DNA of 64,000 nucleotides from Draconibacterium halophilum (GTDB taxonomy: Bacteria > Bacteroidota > Bacteroidia > Bacteroidales > Prolixibacteraceae): the NCBI RefSeq assembly GCF_010448835.1, contig NZ_CP048409.1, positions 4,133,501 to 4,197,500 of the forward strand. The letters run 5' to 3'. Positions within the stretch are counted from its first letter, which is position 1. The number at the start of each line of letters is the position of its first letter. Below are positions 44,499 through 53,555 of this stretch, piece after piece. The position numbers and the translations under genes were made by a program. The notes below the pieces were generated by a model. The model ran no database searches. It was given only the letters and a program-made list of their open reading frames with translations, and was not told where the DNA came from.

Positions 44499-47270
44499 AT
44501 GAGCAAGATGTCGAATCTGCAAGTCTTGATCGAAGAATTAGGAAAACCTTATTCTGATCTCAAATTTCTTTTAACCTGTTTTCGCGAAGTATTAATGGAA
44601 AATGGCGAAACTGAACTGGCAAAAGTAATGCCCTGGATCGGTAACGAAGATCCACAAGGTGCCGATCATTTTTCACAAAAACATTTTCATATGTTTTCGG
44701 TTTGTTTTCAGCTGTTAAACCTGGCCGAAACGAATGGTGCCGTTCAACATCGCCGAAAAAGTGAAGAAAAGAATTCGCTCAAGGCAATAAACGGATTGTG
44801 GGCCAACAGCCTCAAGCTGTTACAGGAAAAAGGAATTGCCGAAGAGCAGATTCTTGAATCGCTAAATAATATATCCATTCAGCCGGTATTAACCGCCCAT
44901 CCTACAGAAGCAAAACGCCCGGTGATACTCAAAAAATACCGTGAGCTGTACCTGCTTTTGGTAAAACGCGAGAACTCCATGTACAACTCGTACGAACTGC
45001 AGGAGAACCGCGAAGATATGAAACGTGTTATTTCATCGATTTGGCATATCGACGAGTTTTACATGAAAAAACCCACCGTGGCAAACGAGTTGGATAATGT
45101 AATTCACTATTTTGTAAATGTTTTTCCAGAGGTTGTTCATCTTTTAAACCGCCGACTTGTGCAGGCCTGGGAATTTTCGGGCTTTAATTCTACCACTCTA
45201 ATTGGCGATAACAATTTTCCGCGTTTAAAATTTGGAACCTGGATTGGTGGCGACCGCGACGGGCACCCGCTGGTTACTGCCGAAGTAACAAAAAAAACAT
45301 TGTACAAACTCAGGCTAAATGCTTTTATTACAGTTAAAAACGAACTCGGCCGACTTGCCGACGACCTGAGTTTTTATTTTGAAATCTCTAGTCTGCCCCC
45401 GTTTATGCTCGATCGATTTAAAGCCTTGGTGGCTGAAACGGGAAACAAAAGTAAAGCCATTATTTCTGCTTCAAAAAATGAGGCATTAAAACTTATTGTT
45501 CAGCTTTTTATTAATAAACTGCCCATAAACATAGGCCACTCACAGTCGCTTGAACTGGATGATAAAAAAGGCACTTACGATAATTCAAAACAATTAATCG
45601 ACGACCTTGAGCTGCTAAAACGTGCTTTGTTGGAAACGAATTATACCGACCTCGCCCACCAGTCGGTAAATCGGTCGATATATTTTATCAGAACCTTCGG
45701 CTTTCACCTCGCCGAACTCGATATCAGGCAAAACAGCCAATATTACCATCTGGCACTGCAACAACTGGTCGAAAAATCAGATCCTTTTAATGCAAAAAAT
45801 ATGGAATGGACAGCGGCGTCTAAAAAAACATTTCTGGAAAAGGAATTACACTCGGCACGCCCTTTTACTCAGGATTACAGCTCACTTGATACCGAATCAA
45901 AAAACACAATCGAATGTTTTCAGTTGCTCAACAACCATATTTCAAAATACGCACACTATTCTATTGGTTCGTTAATCGTAAGCATGACACAAAATGTGAA
46001 TGATTTGCTAACGGTTTATATACTGGCACGCGAGGCCGGTCTTACACTTTTTAAAGACACGATGATTATTAAACTTCACGTTGTTCCACTTTTTGAAACC
46101 ATTCAGGATTTGATCGACAGTCCGGCCATATTAGAAGAATATTTCAGTTACCCCGAAGTTCAGAACAGCCTGGAATACCAGCGCAAAGCACAAAATTTGC
46201 CTGTAAAAACACAAGAGGTGATGATTGGCTACAGCGATAGTAACAAAGACGGAGGAATACTTGCCAGTGCGTGGTTTTTGTACAAAGCCCAAAAAGAGTT
46301 ATCGGAAGTTGGGCAAAAATACGGTATCGATATCAAATTCTTTCACGGAAAAGGAGGCTCCATTAGTCGTGGCGCCGGACCAATTCACTGGTTTTTACGA
46401 TCGCTGCCACACGGAACACTTTCCGGGAACTTTAAAATTACGGAGCAAGGCGAGAGCATAGAAAAGAAATTTGCCAATAAAATAAATGCCGTTTATAACC
46501 TCGAACTGATGATGTCGGGTAATACATTAAACACTTTACTACACAAAACGCCCGAAGAAGATGCTGACGATATTGCCGAAATAATGGAGTTTATGGGACA
46601 GGAAAGTTTTAACACTTACACTGAATTGCTTGAAAATCCACATTTTCTTGATTTTTACCAGGAAGCAACACCAATTGATGTAATTGAACAAAGTAAAATT
46701 GGTTCGCGCCCGGCACGACGAACAGGCAAACGAAGCTTTTCCGATCTCCGGGCAATTCCATGGGTATTTAGCTGGGGCCAATCGAGGTACCACATTACCA
46801 GTTGGTATGGTGTTGGCTCAACACTCGAAAAAATGAAAAATCAATTTCCGGACAAATACCATAAACTAAAAAAACTGATTCCCAAAAACCAGTTCGTCCG
46901 GTATGTTTTAACCAATGTTGATACCAGCTTGGCGAGTACCGATAAAGATATTATGCAACTATACGGCGGTCTCGTAAAAAACGCTGAAACTCGGTCGGAG
47001 GTACTAAACTTGTTATTACTGGAATTTGAGAAAACACAACAAATTATGAATGAATTGTTGGGACGACCAATGAAAGAACGGCGCAAAAGTCACTATTATT
47101 CCACCCAGTTACGTGCCGAAGCGCTTTTTACCCTGCACAATTATCAGGTGCATTACATAAACAAATGGCGCGAACAACAAGACTCCGAGGCCGACGAAAA
47201 CAAGGAAATACTTAATCAGTTGTTGTTATCGGTAAATGCCATTGCCAATGCCATGGGTACCACCGGTTAG
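44499..47270 (+). CDS. ppc: phosphoenolpyruvate carboxylase
   Basis: Adds bicarbonate to PEP to form oxaloacetate, replenishing the TCA cycle. It is 923 aa. All the catalytic blocks are present: VLTAHPTEAKR (His134), GTWIGGDRDGHP near residue 250, GYSDSNKDGGI (Lys583), FHGKGGSISRGAGP at ~614-627 (PEP/bicarbonate site and Arg loop) and RPARRTG. It is shorter at the N-terminus than plant forms, so it lacks the regulatory phospho-Ser. It is a cytosolic tetramer in the known family. The ATG used keeps MSKMSNLQ; a Met three codons later is possible. Confidence 0.96.
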   Translation: MSKMSNLQVLIEELGKPYSDLKFLLTCFREVLMENGETELAKVMPWIGNEDPQGADHFSQKHFHMFSVCFQLLNLAETNGAVQHRRKSEEKNSLKAINGLWANSLKLLQEKGIAEEQILESLNNISIQPVLTAHPTEAKRPVILKKYRELYLLLVKRENSMYNSYELQENREDMKRVISSIWHIDEFYMKKPTVANELDNVIHYFVNVFPEVVHLLNRRLVQAWEFSGFNSTTLIGDNNFPRLKFGTWIGGDRDGHPLVTAEVTKKTLYKLRLNAFITVKNELGRLADDLSFYFEISSLPPFMLDRFKALVAETGNKSKAIISASKNEALKLIVQLFINKLPINIGHSQSLELDDKKGTYDNSKQLIDDLELLKRALLETNYTDLAHQSVNRSIYFIRTFGFHLAELDIRQNSQYYHLALQQLVEKSDPFNAKNMEWTAASKKTFLEKELHSARPFTQDYSSLDTESKNTIECFQLLNNHISKYAHYSIGSLIVSMTQNVNDLLTVYILAREAGLTLFKDTMIIKLHVVPLFETIQDLIDSPAILEEYFSYPEVQNSLEYQRKAQNLPVKTQEVMIGYSDSNKDGGILASAWFLYKAQKELSEVGQKYGIDIKFFHGKGGSISRGAGPIHWFLRSLPHGTLSGNFKITEQGESIEKKFANKINAVYNLELMMSGNTLNTLLHKTPEEDADDIAEIMEFMGQESFNTYTELLENPHFLDFYQEATPIDVIEQSKIGSRPARRTGKRSFSDLRAIPWVFSWGQSRYHITSWYGVGSTLEKMKNQFPDKYHKLKKLIPKNQFVRYVLTNVDTSLASTDKDIMQLYGGLVKNAETRSEVLNLLLLEFEKTQQIMNELLGRPMKERRKSHYYSTQLRAEALFTLHNYQVHYINKWREQQDSEADENKEILNQLLLSVNAIANAMGTTG

Positions 47271-47340
47271 TTGAGGTTTTTTAATGAATTGTAATTTGAC
47301 TTCTAAACGTAATACCTATTTTTAGAAATAAGCTAAATGT

Positions 47341-48573
47341 ATGAAGACCCTTTTTAAAACATTAAAAATAATTCTCCTAACACTTGTTATTTTAGTTGTA
47401 GGTTTTGTGGTTGTTTTGTGCATAAAATATTCGCCTACCTATGTGTCTCGATTGGCAACTATGCATGTTGCAGATGTTTACGATTATCAGAAATTTGAGA
47501 ACAGGGAAATAAAGGGGTCAGACGATACTTTTAGGTTTACAAAATCGCTGGATGAAAATTATGTTGAAACCTTATTTCAGGGCAGAGTTGAGCAGTCGGG
47601 GTTCAACTCGTTTAATGAGTGGGCGGAGAAATCGCAAACTACTGCACTTCTGTTTATCCGGAAAGACACCCTTATTTACGAAAAGTATTTTAACGGTTTT
47701 TCGCGCGAATCGTACTTTCACTCGCAGTCGATGGCCAAATCATTTATCTCCTTTTTAATTGGTGCTGCTATTGATGATGGACTGATTGGAAGTGTGAATG
47801 ATTCAATGATAAAATACATACCTGAGCTAAAGAAACGTGATCCCGGTTTTGAGAAAATAACGATAAAAAACCTGCTCGAAATGCGTTCCGGTTTAAAATA
47901 TTTTACCGGTTATATTCCGGGAACATACATTCATCTTCCGTGGCATGCCGAGGCAGTTGGGTACTATCATCCCAATGTACGAAAACTGCTGCTAAACAAG
48001 ATAAAAATTGAAAAGGAACCCGGCAATTCATTTCAATATAACAACTACAACACCAGTTACCTGGGGTTGATTATTGAGCGGGCAACCGATAAAACGGTTT
48101 CAGAATACCTGGAGGAAAAACTTTGGTCGGAAATTATGGAATACGATGCATTGTTTTCTATCGACAGCAAACGATCGGGGTTTGAATACATGCCCAGTCG
48201 ACTGATTGCACGGGCCATTGATTATGCCCGGTTTGGCAGGCTTTTCTTAAATAAAGGCAACTGGAATGGCAAACAAATTATTTCTGAAAACTGGGTAGCA
48301 GAATCAACTCGCGAAAATAAAAGTATTCCCCGTAATATTTACCCCGACTGGTTTGGTGGTGATAACTGCAAACATCTCTACTATAATTACCAGTGGTGGG
48401 GCCATGCCAATTGCGATTCCACTTATCAGTTTATGGCTTCCGGTAACCTGGGCCAGAATATTTATGTTTTTCCCGACAAGGAAATTATTATTGTTCATTG
48501 TGGTAATTCGTTGGAACATTACGGCGATTTTGACCTTTGGAATGTGGCCGATATAATTCGGAAAGAAGATTAA
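47341..48573 (+). CDS. class C beta-lactamase-like serine hydrolase
   Basis: A 410-aa membrane-anchored serine hydrolase. The N-terminal TM/signal anchor is ~10-32. The SxxK motif is SMAK (Ser130, Lys133) and the second motif YNN is at 233-235 (Tyr233). A KTG-equivalent is not clear, though HCG near the C-terminus (IIIVHCGNS) occupies its place. It is typical of the beta-lactamase/esterase EstB family used as D-aminopeptidases, esterases or wall peptidases. A role as an antibiotic-resistance enzyme is not implied. Transcription likely ends in the hairpin at 48594. Confidence 0.85.
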   Translation: MKTLFKTLKIILLTLVILVVGFVVVLCIKYSPTYVSRLATMHVADVYDYQKFENREIKGSDDTFRFTKSLDENYVETLFQGRVEQSGFNSFNEWAEKSQTTALLFIRKDTLIYEKYFNGFSRESYFHSQSMAKSFISFLIGAAIDDGLIGSVNDSMIKYIPELKKRDPGFEKITIKNLLEMRSGLKYFTGYIPGTYIHLPWHAEAVGYYHPNVRKLLLNKIKIEKEPGNSFQYNNYNTSYLGLIIERATDKTVSEYLEEKLWSEIMEYDALFSIDSKRSGFEYMPSRLIARAIDYARFGRLFLNKGNWNGKQIISENWVAESTRENKSIPRNIYPDWFGGDNCKHLYYNYQWWGHANCDSTYQFMASGNLGQNIYVFPDKEIIIVHCGNSLEHYGDFDLWNVADIIRKED

Positions 48574-48593
48574 ATTTTAAATTCGTCGATAAA

Positions 48594-48626
48594 AAAGGTG
48601 ATACGAAAGATCTCGTATCACCCTTT
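48594..48626. terminator. bidirectional hairpin terminator
   Basis: AAAGGTGATACGA pairs with TCGTATCACCCTTT around a short AAGATC loop, between the convergent serine hydrolase and peroxiredoxin genes. The GTGATAC/GTATCAC stem resembles the outer stem of the 15156 and 32464 hairpins. Confidence 0.75.
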
Positions 48627-48646
48627 ATAAGTCCCCTTATTTTTAA

Positions 48647-49354
48647 TTAGCTCAGAATTTCTTCAAGCGAAATGTAGTCACCAACCTTACCGGTCATCTT
48701 TTCTACATCGGTATTTACAGGAAGTGTTTTCTTGCCTGGTCTCCAACCTGCGGGGCAAACTTCTCCGGTTTCACTGGCATGCTGCCATGCCTGTATTTGT
48801 CTAAGAAATTCCTTCACATTTCTACCCACTGAATCAGCCTGAACTTCCTGCGCAACACAAACACCGTCAGGATTGAAAAGGAAACGGCCTCTTAAGGCTA
48901 CGCCTTCTTCTTCAATTAACACTCCAAAAGCACGAGCAACTTCTTTTGTTGTATCTGCACCAATAGTTAATCTCATACCTTTGAGTATTGGTTCCGTTTC
49001 AACAAATCTTTTATGCGAGAACTTGGAATCAACAGATACAGGTAACAGCTCCACTCCCAGTTCCTCAAATTCTTCGTAATGCGCATTCATTGCAGCAATC
49101 TCGGTTGGACACACAAATGTAAAATCGGCAGGATAAAAGCATACTACCGCCCATTTATCTTTATAATCTTTGCTCGAGACTGTTTTGTAATGACCTGTTT
49201 TTGAATCGTACGCCTCCATTTCAAATTCAGGCATTTCTTGTCTTACCATTGTTCCGCTCATTGGTTTTTCCTCCGTTTTTAAATTTTCAACTAAATCTTC
49301 TTTGTTTTTCTTTTTCTTAAGCGGCTTTACGCCATTTACACATGCCATAATCAC
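48647..49354 (-). CDS. ahpC: AhpC/TSA-type 2-Cys peroxiredoxin with N-terminal extension
   Basis: Reduces peroxides. The peroxidatic Cys82 is in FTFVCPTE, with upstream FYPADF. The resolving Cys200 is in GEVCPAGW, and the C-terminal tail is typical of AhpC. From MSGTMVRQ (residue 32) onward the length (~204 aa) matches the family. The first 31 residues, with PLKKKKNKEDL and a free Cys5, are extra and not signal-like. Starting at 49261 instead would remove the extension, so the true start is uncertain. No ahpF is adjacent. Confidence 0.9.
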   Translation of the reverse strand: MIMACVNGVKPLKKKKNKEDLVENLKTEEKPMSGTMVRQEMPEFEMEAYDSKTGHYKTVSSKDYKDKWAVVCFYPADFTFVCPTEIAAMNAHYEEFEELGVELLPVSVDSKFSHKRFVETEPILKGMRLTIGADTTKEVARAFGVLIEEEGVALRGRFLFNPDGVCVAQEVQADSVGRNVKEFLRQIQAWQHASETGEVCPAGWRPGKKTLPVNTDVEKMTGKVGDYISLEEILS

Positions 49355-49668
49355 TTATTTTTATGGTTTTTAAATACTATTGCGTACCATATCATCCCCA
49401 TTTTTATTCGGCACAATGCTCTCCACAATAGTTCTATCTATTACCTTCTTATTAATTGTTACTTAATTTCGCATATAATGTGATACTATATATTTACAAA
49501 AAGCAATCAGCAATATAAAACCCCAGATATCGAACTATAGTCAAATATAATTCAATTCTTTTAATAAACACTAGTTCAATACAAAAATTTATTGATAATG
49601 GATATTTTTAAAAGAAATAATATGGAAAGCCTGAAGATTTTAGAATGGGATATTACTGAACATGCGAT
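49355..49668. other. spacer upstream of ahpC
   Basis: A 314-base AT-rich region between the 3' end of tamB and the start of ahpC. It presumably carries the ahpC promoter. A 24-codon frame at 49599-49673 is the only coding-like sequence and is not convincing. Confidence 0.4.
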
Positions 49669-52600
49669 TTAATCAGAATCCAATTTTATAATCACATCAA
49701 AACCACTTTCGGTCGACGAGTTATTTAACTGAAGAAACAGGAATTTGAAAAGTTCGTACTCCAGTTTTACTTCGTATTTTGAAATGTCCTTTTCGTCGGT
49801 TTCGCCAAAACGTTGCTCGTAACTTACAAACAAATCGTTGGTAATGTATTTCCCAACAATAACGGTAGCGTTTTCAAAATTGCCATCGCCTTTTAGTTCA
49901 ATGTAGTCTACATCCAGATTTTCCCCCAGTAAATCGGTTAATTGTGCCGATAGCAGAGACATTGCTGCAGAACCCGCAATTTGGCCTGCTCCTGAAACGT
50001 CCTCCTGTTGTTGTATTGTAAGTTCGTTCATTTCTACACCAAACAAAATATAAGAAAGCGCATCACCTTCGCTTATTCGACTGCCATCCATCGTAAAGTT
50101 AATTTCTGGTTGGTTGGCTGTTCCCAACACTTGTACAGTCAGCTCCCGCTCAGCCTGTTCCGGATTACGAAAAGTATGCACAGCCTCAATATTCAGTCGC
50201 GGCATAAGTTCTTCTCCTCCCTGAAAAGTAATGGTCCCTCGATCAACCTTGAATGTTTTCCCCAGAATAGTATACTGTCCGCGCTCAATATCAACCGACC
50301 CAAATAACTCAAAGAATTCCGCGTTTTTAATCAATTCCAGCTCTCCGGAAATTTCCACAAACATATTATCATTTTTAATCCATGTATTCTGTGGAAAATT
50401 AATCGAAAGTCTCCCTGTCAGATCAGAAAGATAACTAAGATCAAGCGTATCGTTTGTTGAAATTGTATCTGTTATTGTTACCGAAGAACTGGTGGTATCG
50501 TTGAGTTTTTCCAGCTCGCGCATCAACACCGGTTCGGGCAGATCGGGCTCGGTAAACCGCCCTGTCATATTCATTACAGCAGGCAAATAAATGTCGGCTT
50601 CAGGTATTTCCAAATCTCCGTCAAAAACCACTCCCCCTGCTTCGCCTTTTAAGCTTACATCGCCCGAAAGTTCCATGTTAAACTGGCGATGATCAACTGG
50701 ATTGAAGTCGTTAAAATGAATAGCAATTTCCGATCTCCTGATATTCCCATTGTAAATAGCAGAACCGAAATCGACTGTTCCACTGGCTTTTAAATCACCG
50801 TCATCGGATTTAACATAAAACGAGTCGAGTTGAGCAGCATCTTCCGAAAAATGTAAGTCGAGAACAATGTCTGTGTATTCAATTCCGTATTCCGGAATGA
50901 TAACTTCAGCATTATTCAACTTCAGTTCACCCTCTGGCTTCGGCGAATTTAAAGTTCCTCCCACATCAACTTGCCCATTCAAAAAACCATCAACTTTTTC
51001 TGCCCGCGCTAAAAACTGCATAGCCGAAATCGGAAAATGCTGAACGGACAATTCACCACTAACGTTATCGTTCTTATCCAGAATAAAGCTCATACTATCA
51101 AACCGGGCCTCCAATGGAATATTTGCATTAATCTCAAGTAAACCAGTGTCTGGTGGAACAATTTGTGCATCAAAGTTCAGGCGATCGTCTTTCAGATTAA
51201 ATTCTCCGCCAAATTCCGAAAACTGATAGCCATAAGCCAAAGCCTCTTCAATGGTCAGATTTCCATTCATCTCGGGAGAACGCGCTGTTCCTCCCAGCGT
51301 AGCACTGGCATCTATTCGTCCCGAAATATCGGCTTCAACGCCCAAACTCTCAAGCAAGCCTACAATATTTATGTTGGCAATTTCAATCATGAAATCTTCT
51401 TCTGCGTATTGCGAAATAACGCCACCGGCTTTTATATACTGTGCGGAATCGGAGTTATCAGAAGTCATTTTAAAGTTACTAAGCCGGTATTCCAATGAAT
51501 CAATTTCGATTAAAGCAGGCGCATCCGTAAGTTCAAGATTTTGGTTTTTAAAGTTGAGTTTCCATTCTGAAAGTGCAATATTTACTATCTCGTCAAGTGC
51601 TATTTCTGATTTCAGCTGTGTGTGAAAATCATTACCATGTGCCTGCGCAACAATTTGTAATGAATCGATAAAATAATTTGCAGAGGCAACAATACTATCC
51701 AATTCAAAATCTCCGGCTTTAAAATTTGCCACTCGCGCATTTGCTATAAAAGTTGTATCCTCCGGAGCCATTTGTCCCTTAACATCTACTGCAAGATTTC
51801 CGGCCGAGATCTTAGCAAATCCGGCTTTTTGTAGATTTACGCTTGCTGTAAACGATAGTGAATCGTGCTTTCCCAAAAGATGCGCATTTACTTTTCCGCT
51901 ACCGAATATACTATCCAGTGGAATGTAAGCTGAAAATACCTGTGCACTGTCGAAATTTGCCGACATTTGAATATCAGAACTACCCGTAAAACTATAATTT
52001 CCACCAGCCTTTAATTTCAATGAATTTGCTTTTGCCCAAAGCGAATCAACAACAATGTTTTGATGGCTGTAATTGACCTGTCCCACCAAAGAGTCGAGTG
52101 TATAATCAGAAAAAGAGGATTGACTCACGATTAGATTTGCACGGGCCTCCATATTTTCAGGATTAAAATCCTCACCACTCACTTCTGCTGTCAGGTTAAT
52201 ATGCGATCGTAACGAATCGTTACTAAACAGCGGCGCCAGGTTCAGCCCACGTGTTTGCGCCTGCAAATTGTATGTTGGATGCTCCAAAAGATCTTTTATT
52301 TCGGGCATAACTGATACGGCACCAAAATTTCCATCAGCATTTATCTCTCCGGTGAGATCTCCCCTGTTCAGCCGTAGAGTCATGTTTATTTCTTCCACTG
52401 GTTTTTTCGAAAAAACACAGTCCCAAAAGTCTCCATCTAAGTTTATGTCTGCAGTTTTTGGATTAATTCCGGTTCCGTCTATTTCAAAATCGCCATTTAT
52501 AATGTGATCCAATTTCTTATTTCCGAGCCAATGCGCCAGGTTAATTTTCTCTACATTTCCGGAAATTTTGTATTTCAAGTCTGTTTTGCCACCGTCACTG

Positions 52601-53547
52601 ATAAATTGTAGCAGGTTCTCAGAAAAAATATCAAGATGTATCTGCTGATTTTGATCGTTGACCGAGAGTGTTGCTTCAACGCCACTTTTTGTAGAATTTG
52701 TTTTCAAATCGATTACCGGCCGGGCCGGAAGATTCAGCGTGGGCAACAAAAACTCAAATTCGTTAAAATATACGGGTTCTGTTTTCAATTCAGCCGAAAT
52801 ATCTGTTATGGACTCATTGGAGTAATTAGCCTCAGCATTCAACGCATTTTGTGCTGTTTTTAAGTGAAGGTTGTTAAGCGAAATGATTTCGTCATTGCGC
52901 AAGGCATCAAAATTCAGCTCAAGCAAAGTAATATCCGGACGCTGTGTTTGAAAACTAAAGCTACTTACCGTCAGATCTTGTTCTTTGGCAGAATAAGAGC
53001 CGTTTGCTTTAAGGTTTATCTTTTTTACTTCATCAGGAATTATCGAATCAAGCGCCTGGATTTGAAGTCTGCCTTCGTTAAGTTCAAAATCAGATAACAG
53101 CAAATGAAATTTTCCGGAAGAGGAAGTCGTATCTGTTTGATTTTTTGTTTGTTCCTTAATCAAAGACTCAATATTCCAGGTGGAGTCATTCCGTTGTTGA
53201 AGATAAACATATGGAGCATTAATACTGGCACTTTTTATTTGTAACTCGCCATGCGTTAATCCCCATAAGTTGTAAGTTGCATCCACCGAATTAAAGTAGG
53301 CAAAAGTATCTTTTTCGTATGTCCAGAGTACATCTTCAAGCTTTAAATTGGTAAAGAAGTTTCCACCTATTTCCCCAATTGTCAACTCACCATTTAGCAC
53401 TTTCTCTGCTTGTTTTTCGACAATACGCGATAGTTTATTTTTTACTGGTTGAGTTTGAATTAGTAAAACGGAAATGCCCACAAGCACAACAAGGCCGGCA
53501 AGTGACCAAGCTACAAAGAGCAATATTTTTTGTAGTATTCGTTTCAT
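49669..53547 (-). CDS. tamB: translocation and assembly module protein TamB-like
   Basis: A 1292-aa AsmA/TamB-family protein. The N-terminal signal anchor is ~8-28 (FVAWSLAGLVVLVGISVLLI). A long repetitive beta-helical body follows, built of strands alternating polar and hydrophobic residues. The C-terminal TamB domain is at ~950-1290, including LTVQVLGTANQPEINFTMDG, then SYILFGVEMNELT and VGKYITNDLFVSYEQ. TamB-like proteins bridge the inner and outer membranes and are implicated in outer-membrane protein assembly and phospholipid transport. It lies 8 bases after the BamA-like gene, the standard TamA-TamB order. Confidence 0.92.
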   Translation of the reverse strand: MKRILQKILLFVAWSLAGLVVLVGISVLLIQTQPVKNKLSRIVEKQAEKVLNGELTIGEIGGNFFTNLKLEDVLWTYEKDTFAYFNSVDATYNLWGLTHGELQIKSASINAPYVYLQQRNDSTWNIESLIKEQTKNQTDTTSSSGKFHLLLSDFELNEGRLQIQALDSIIPDEVKKINLKANGSYSAKEQDLTVSSFSFQTQRPDITLLELNFDALRNDEIISLNNLHLKTAQNALNAEANYSNESITDISAELKTEPVYFNEFEFLLPTLNLPARPVIDLKTNSTKSGVEATLSVNDQNQQIHLDIFSENLLQFISDGGKTDLKYKISGNVEKINLAHWLGNKKLDHIINGDFEIDGTGINPKTADINLDGDFWDCVFSKKPVEEINMTLRLNRGDLTGEINADGNFGAVSVMPEIKDLLEHPTYNLQAQTRGLNLAPLFSNDSLRSHINLTAEVSGEDFNPENMEARANLIVSQSSFSDYTLDSLVGQVNYSHQNIVVDSLWAKANSLKLKAGGNYSFTGSSDIQMSANFDSAQVFSAYIPLDSIFGSGKVNAHLLGKHDSLSFTASVNLQKAGFAKISAGNLAVDVKGQMAPEDTTFIANARVANFKAGDFELDSIVASANYFIDSLQIVAQAHGNDFHTQLKSEIALDEIVNIALSEWKLNFKNQNLELTDAPALIEIDSLEYRLSNFKMTSDNSDSAQYIKAGGVISQYAEEDFMIEIANINIVGLLESLGVEADISGRIDASATLGGTARSPEMNGNLTIEEALAYGYQFSEFGGEFNLKDDRLNFDAQIVPPDTGLLEINANIPLEARFDSMSFILDKNDNVSGELSVQHFPISAMQFLARAEKVDGFLNGQVDVGGTLNSPKPEGELKLNNAEVIIPEYGIEYTDIVLDLHFSEDAAQLDSFYVKSDDGDLKASGTVDFGSAIYNGNIRRSEIAIHFNDFNPVDHRQFNMELSGDVSLKGEAGGVVFDGDLEIPEADIYLPAVMNMTGRFTEPDLPEPVLMRELEKLNDTTSSSVTITDTISTNDTLDLSYLSDLTGRLSINFPQNTWIKNDNMFVEISGELELIKNAEFFELFGSVDIERGQYTILGKTFKVDRGTITFQGGEELMPRLNIEAVHTFRNPEQAERELTVQVLGTANQPEINFTMDGSRISEGDALSYILFGVEMNELTIQQQEDVSGAGQIAGSAAMSLLSAQLTDLLGENLDVDYIELKGDGNFENATVIVGKYITNDLFVSYEQRFGETDEKDISKYEVKLEYELFKFLFLQLNNSSTESGFDVIIKLDSD

Positions 53548-53555
53548 TATTATTC

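Noticed and set aside
47341..48573. Beta-lactamase motifs (SxxK, YxN) suggesting antibiotic resistance
   Set aside because: The third KTG-type motif is not clear and the protein resembles the esterase/wall-peptidase branch; resistance cannot be claimed from sequence.
49599..49673. 24-codon frame before the tamB stop (MDIFKRNNMESLKILEWDIT...)
   Set aside because: Too short, overlaps the 3' end of tamB on the other strand, and has no clear ribosome site or known similarity.
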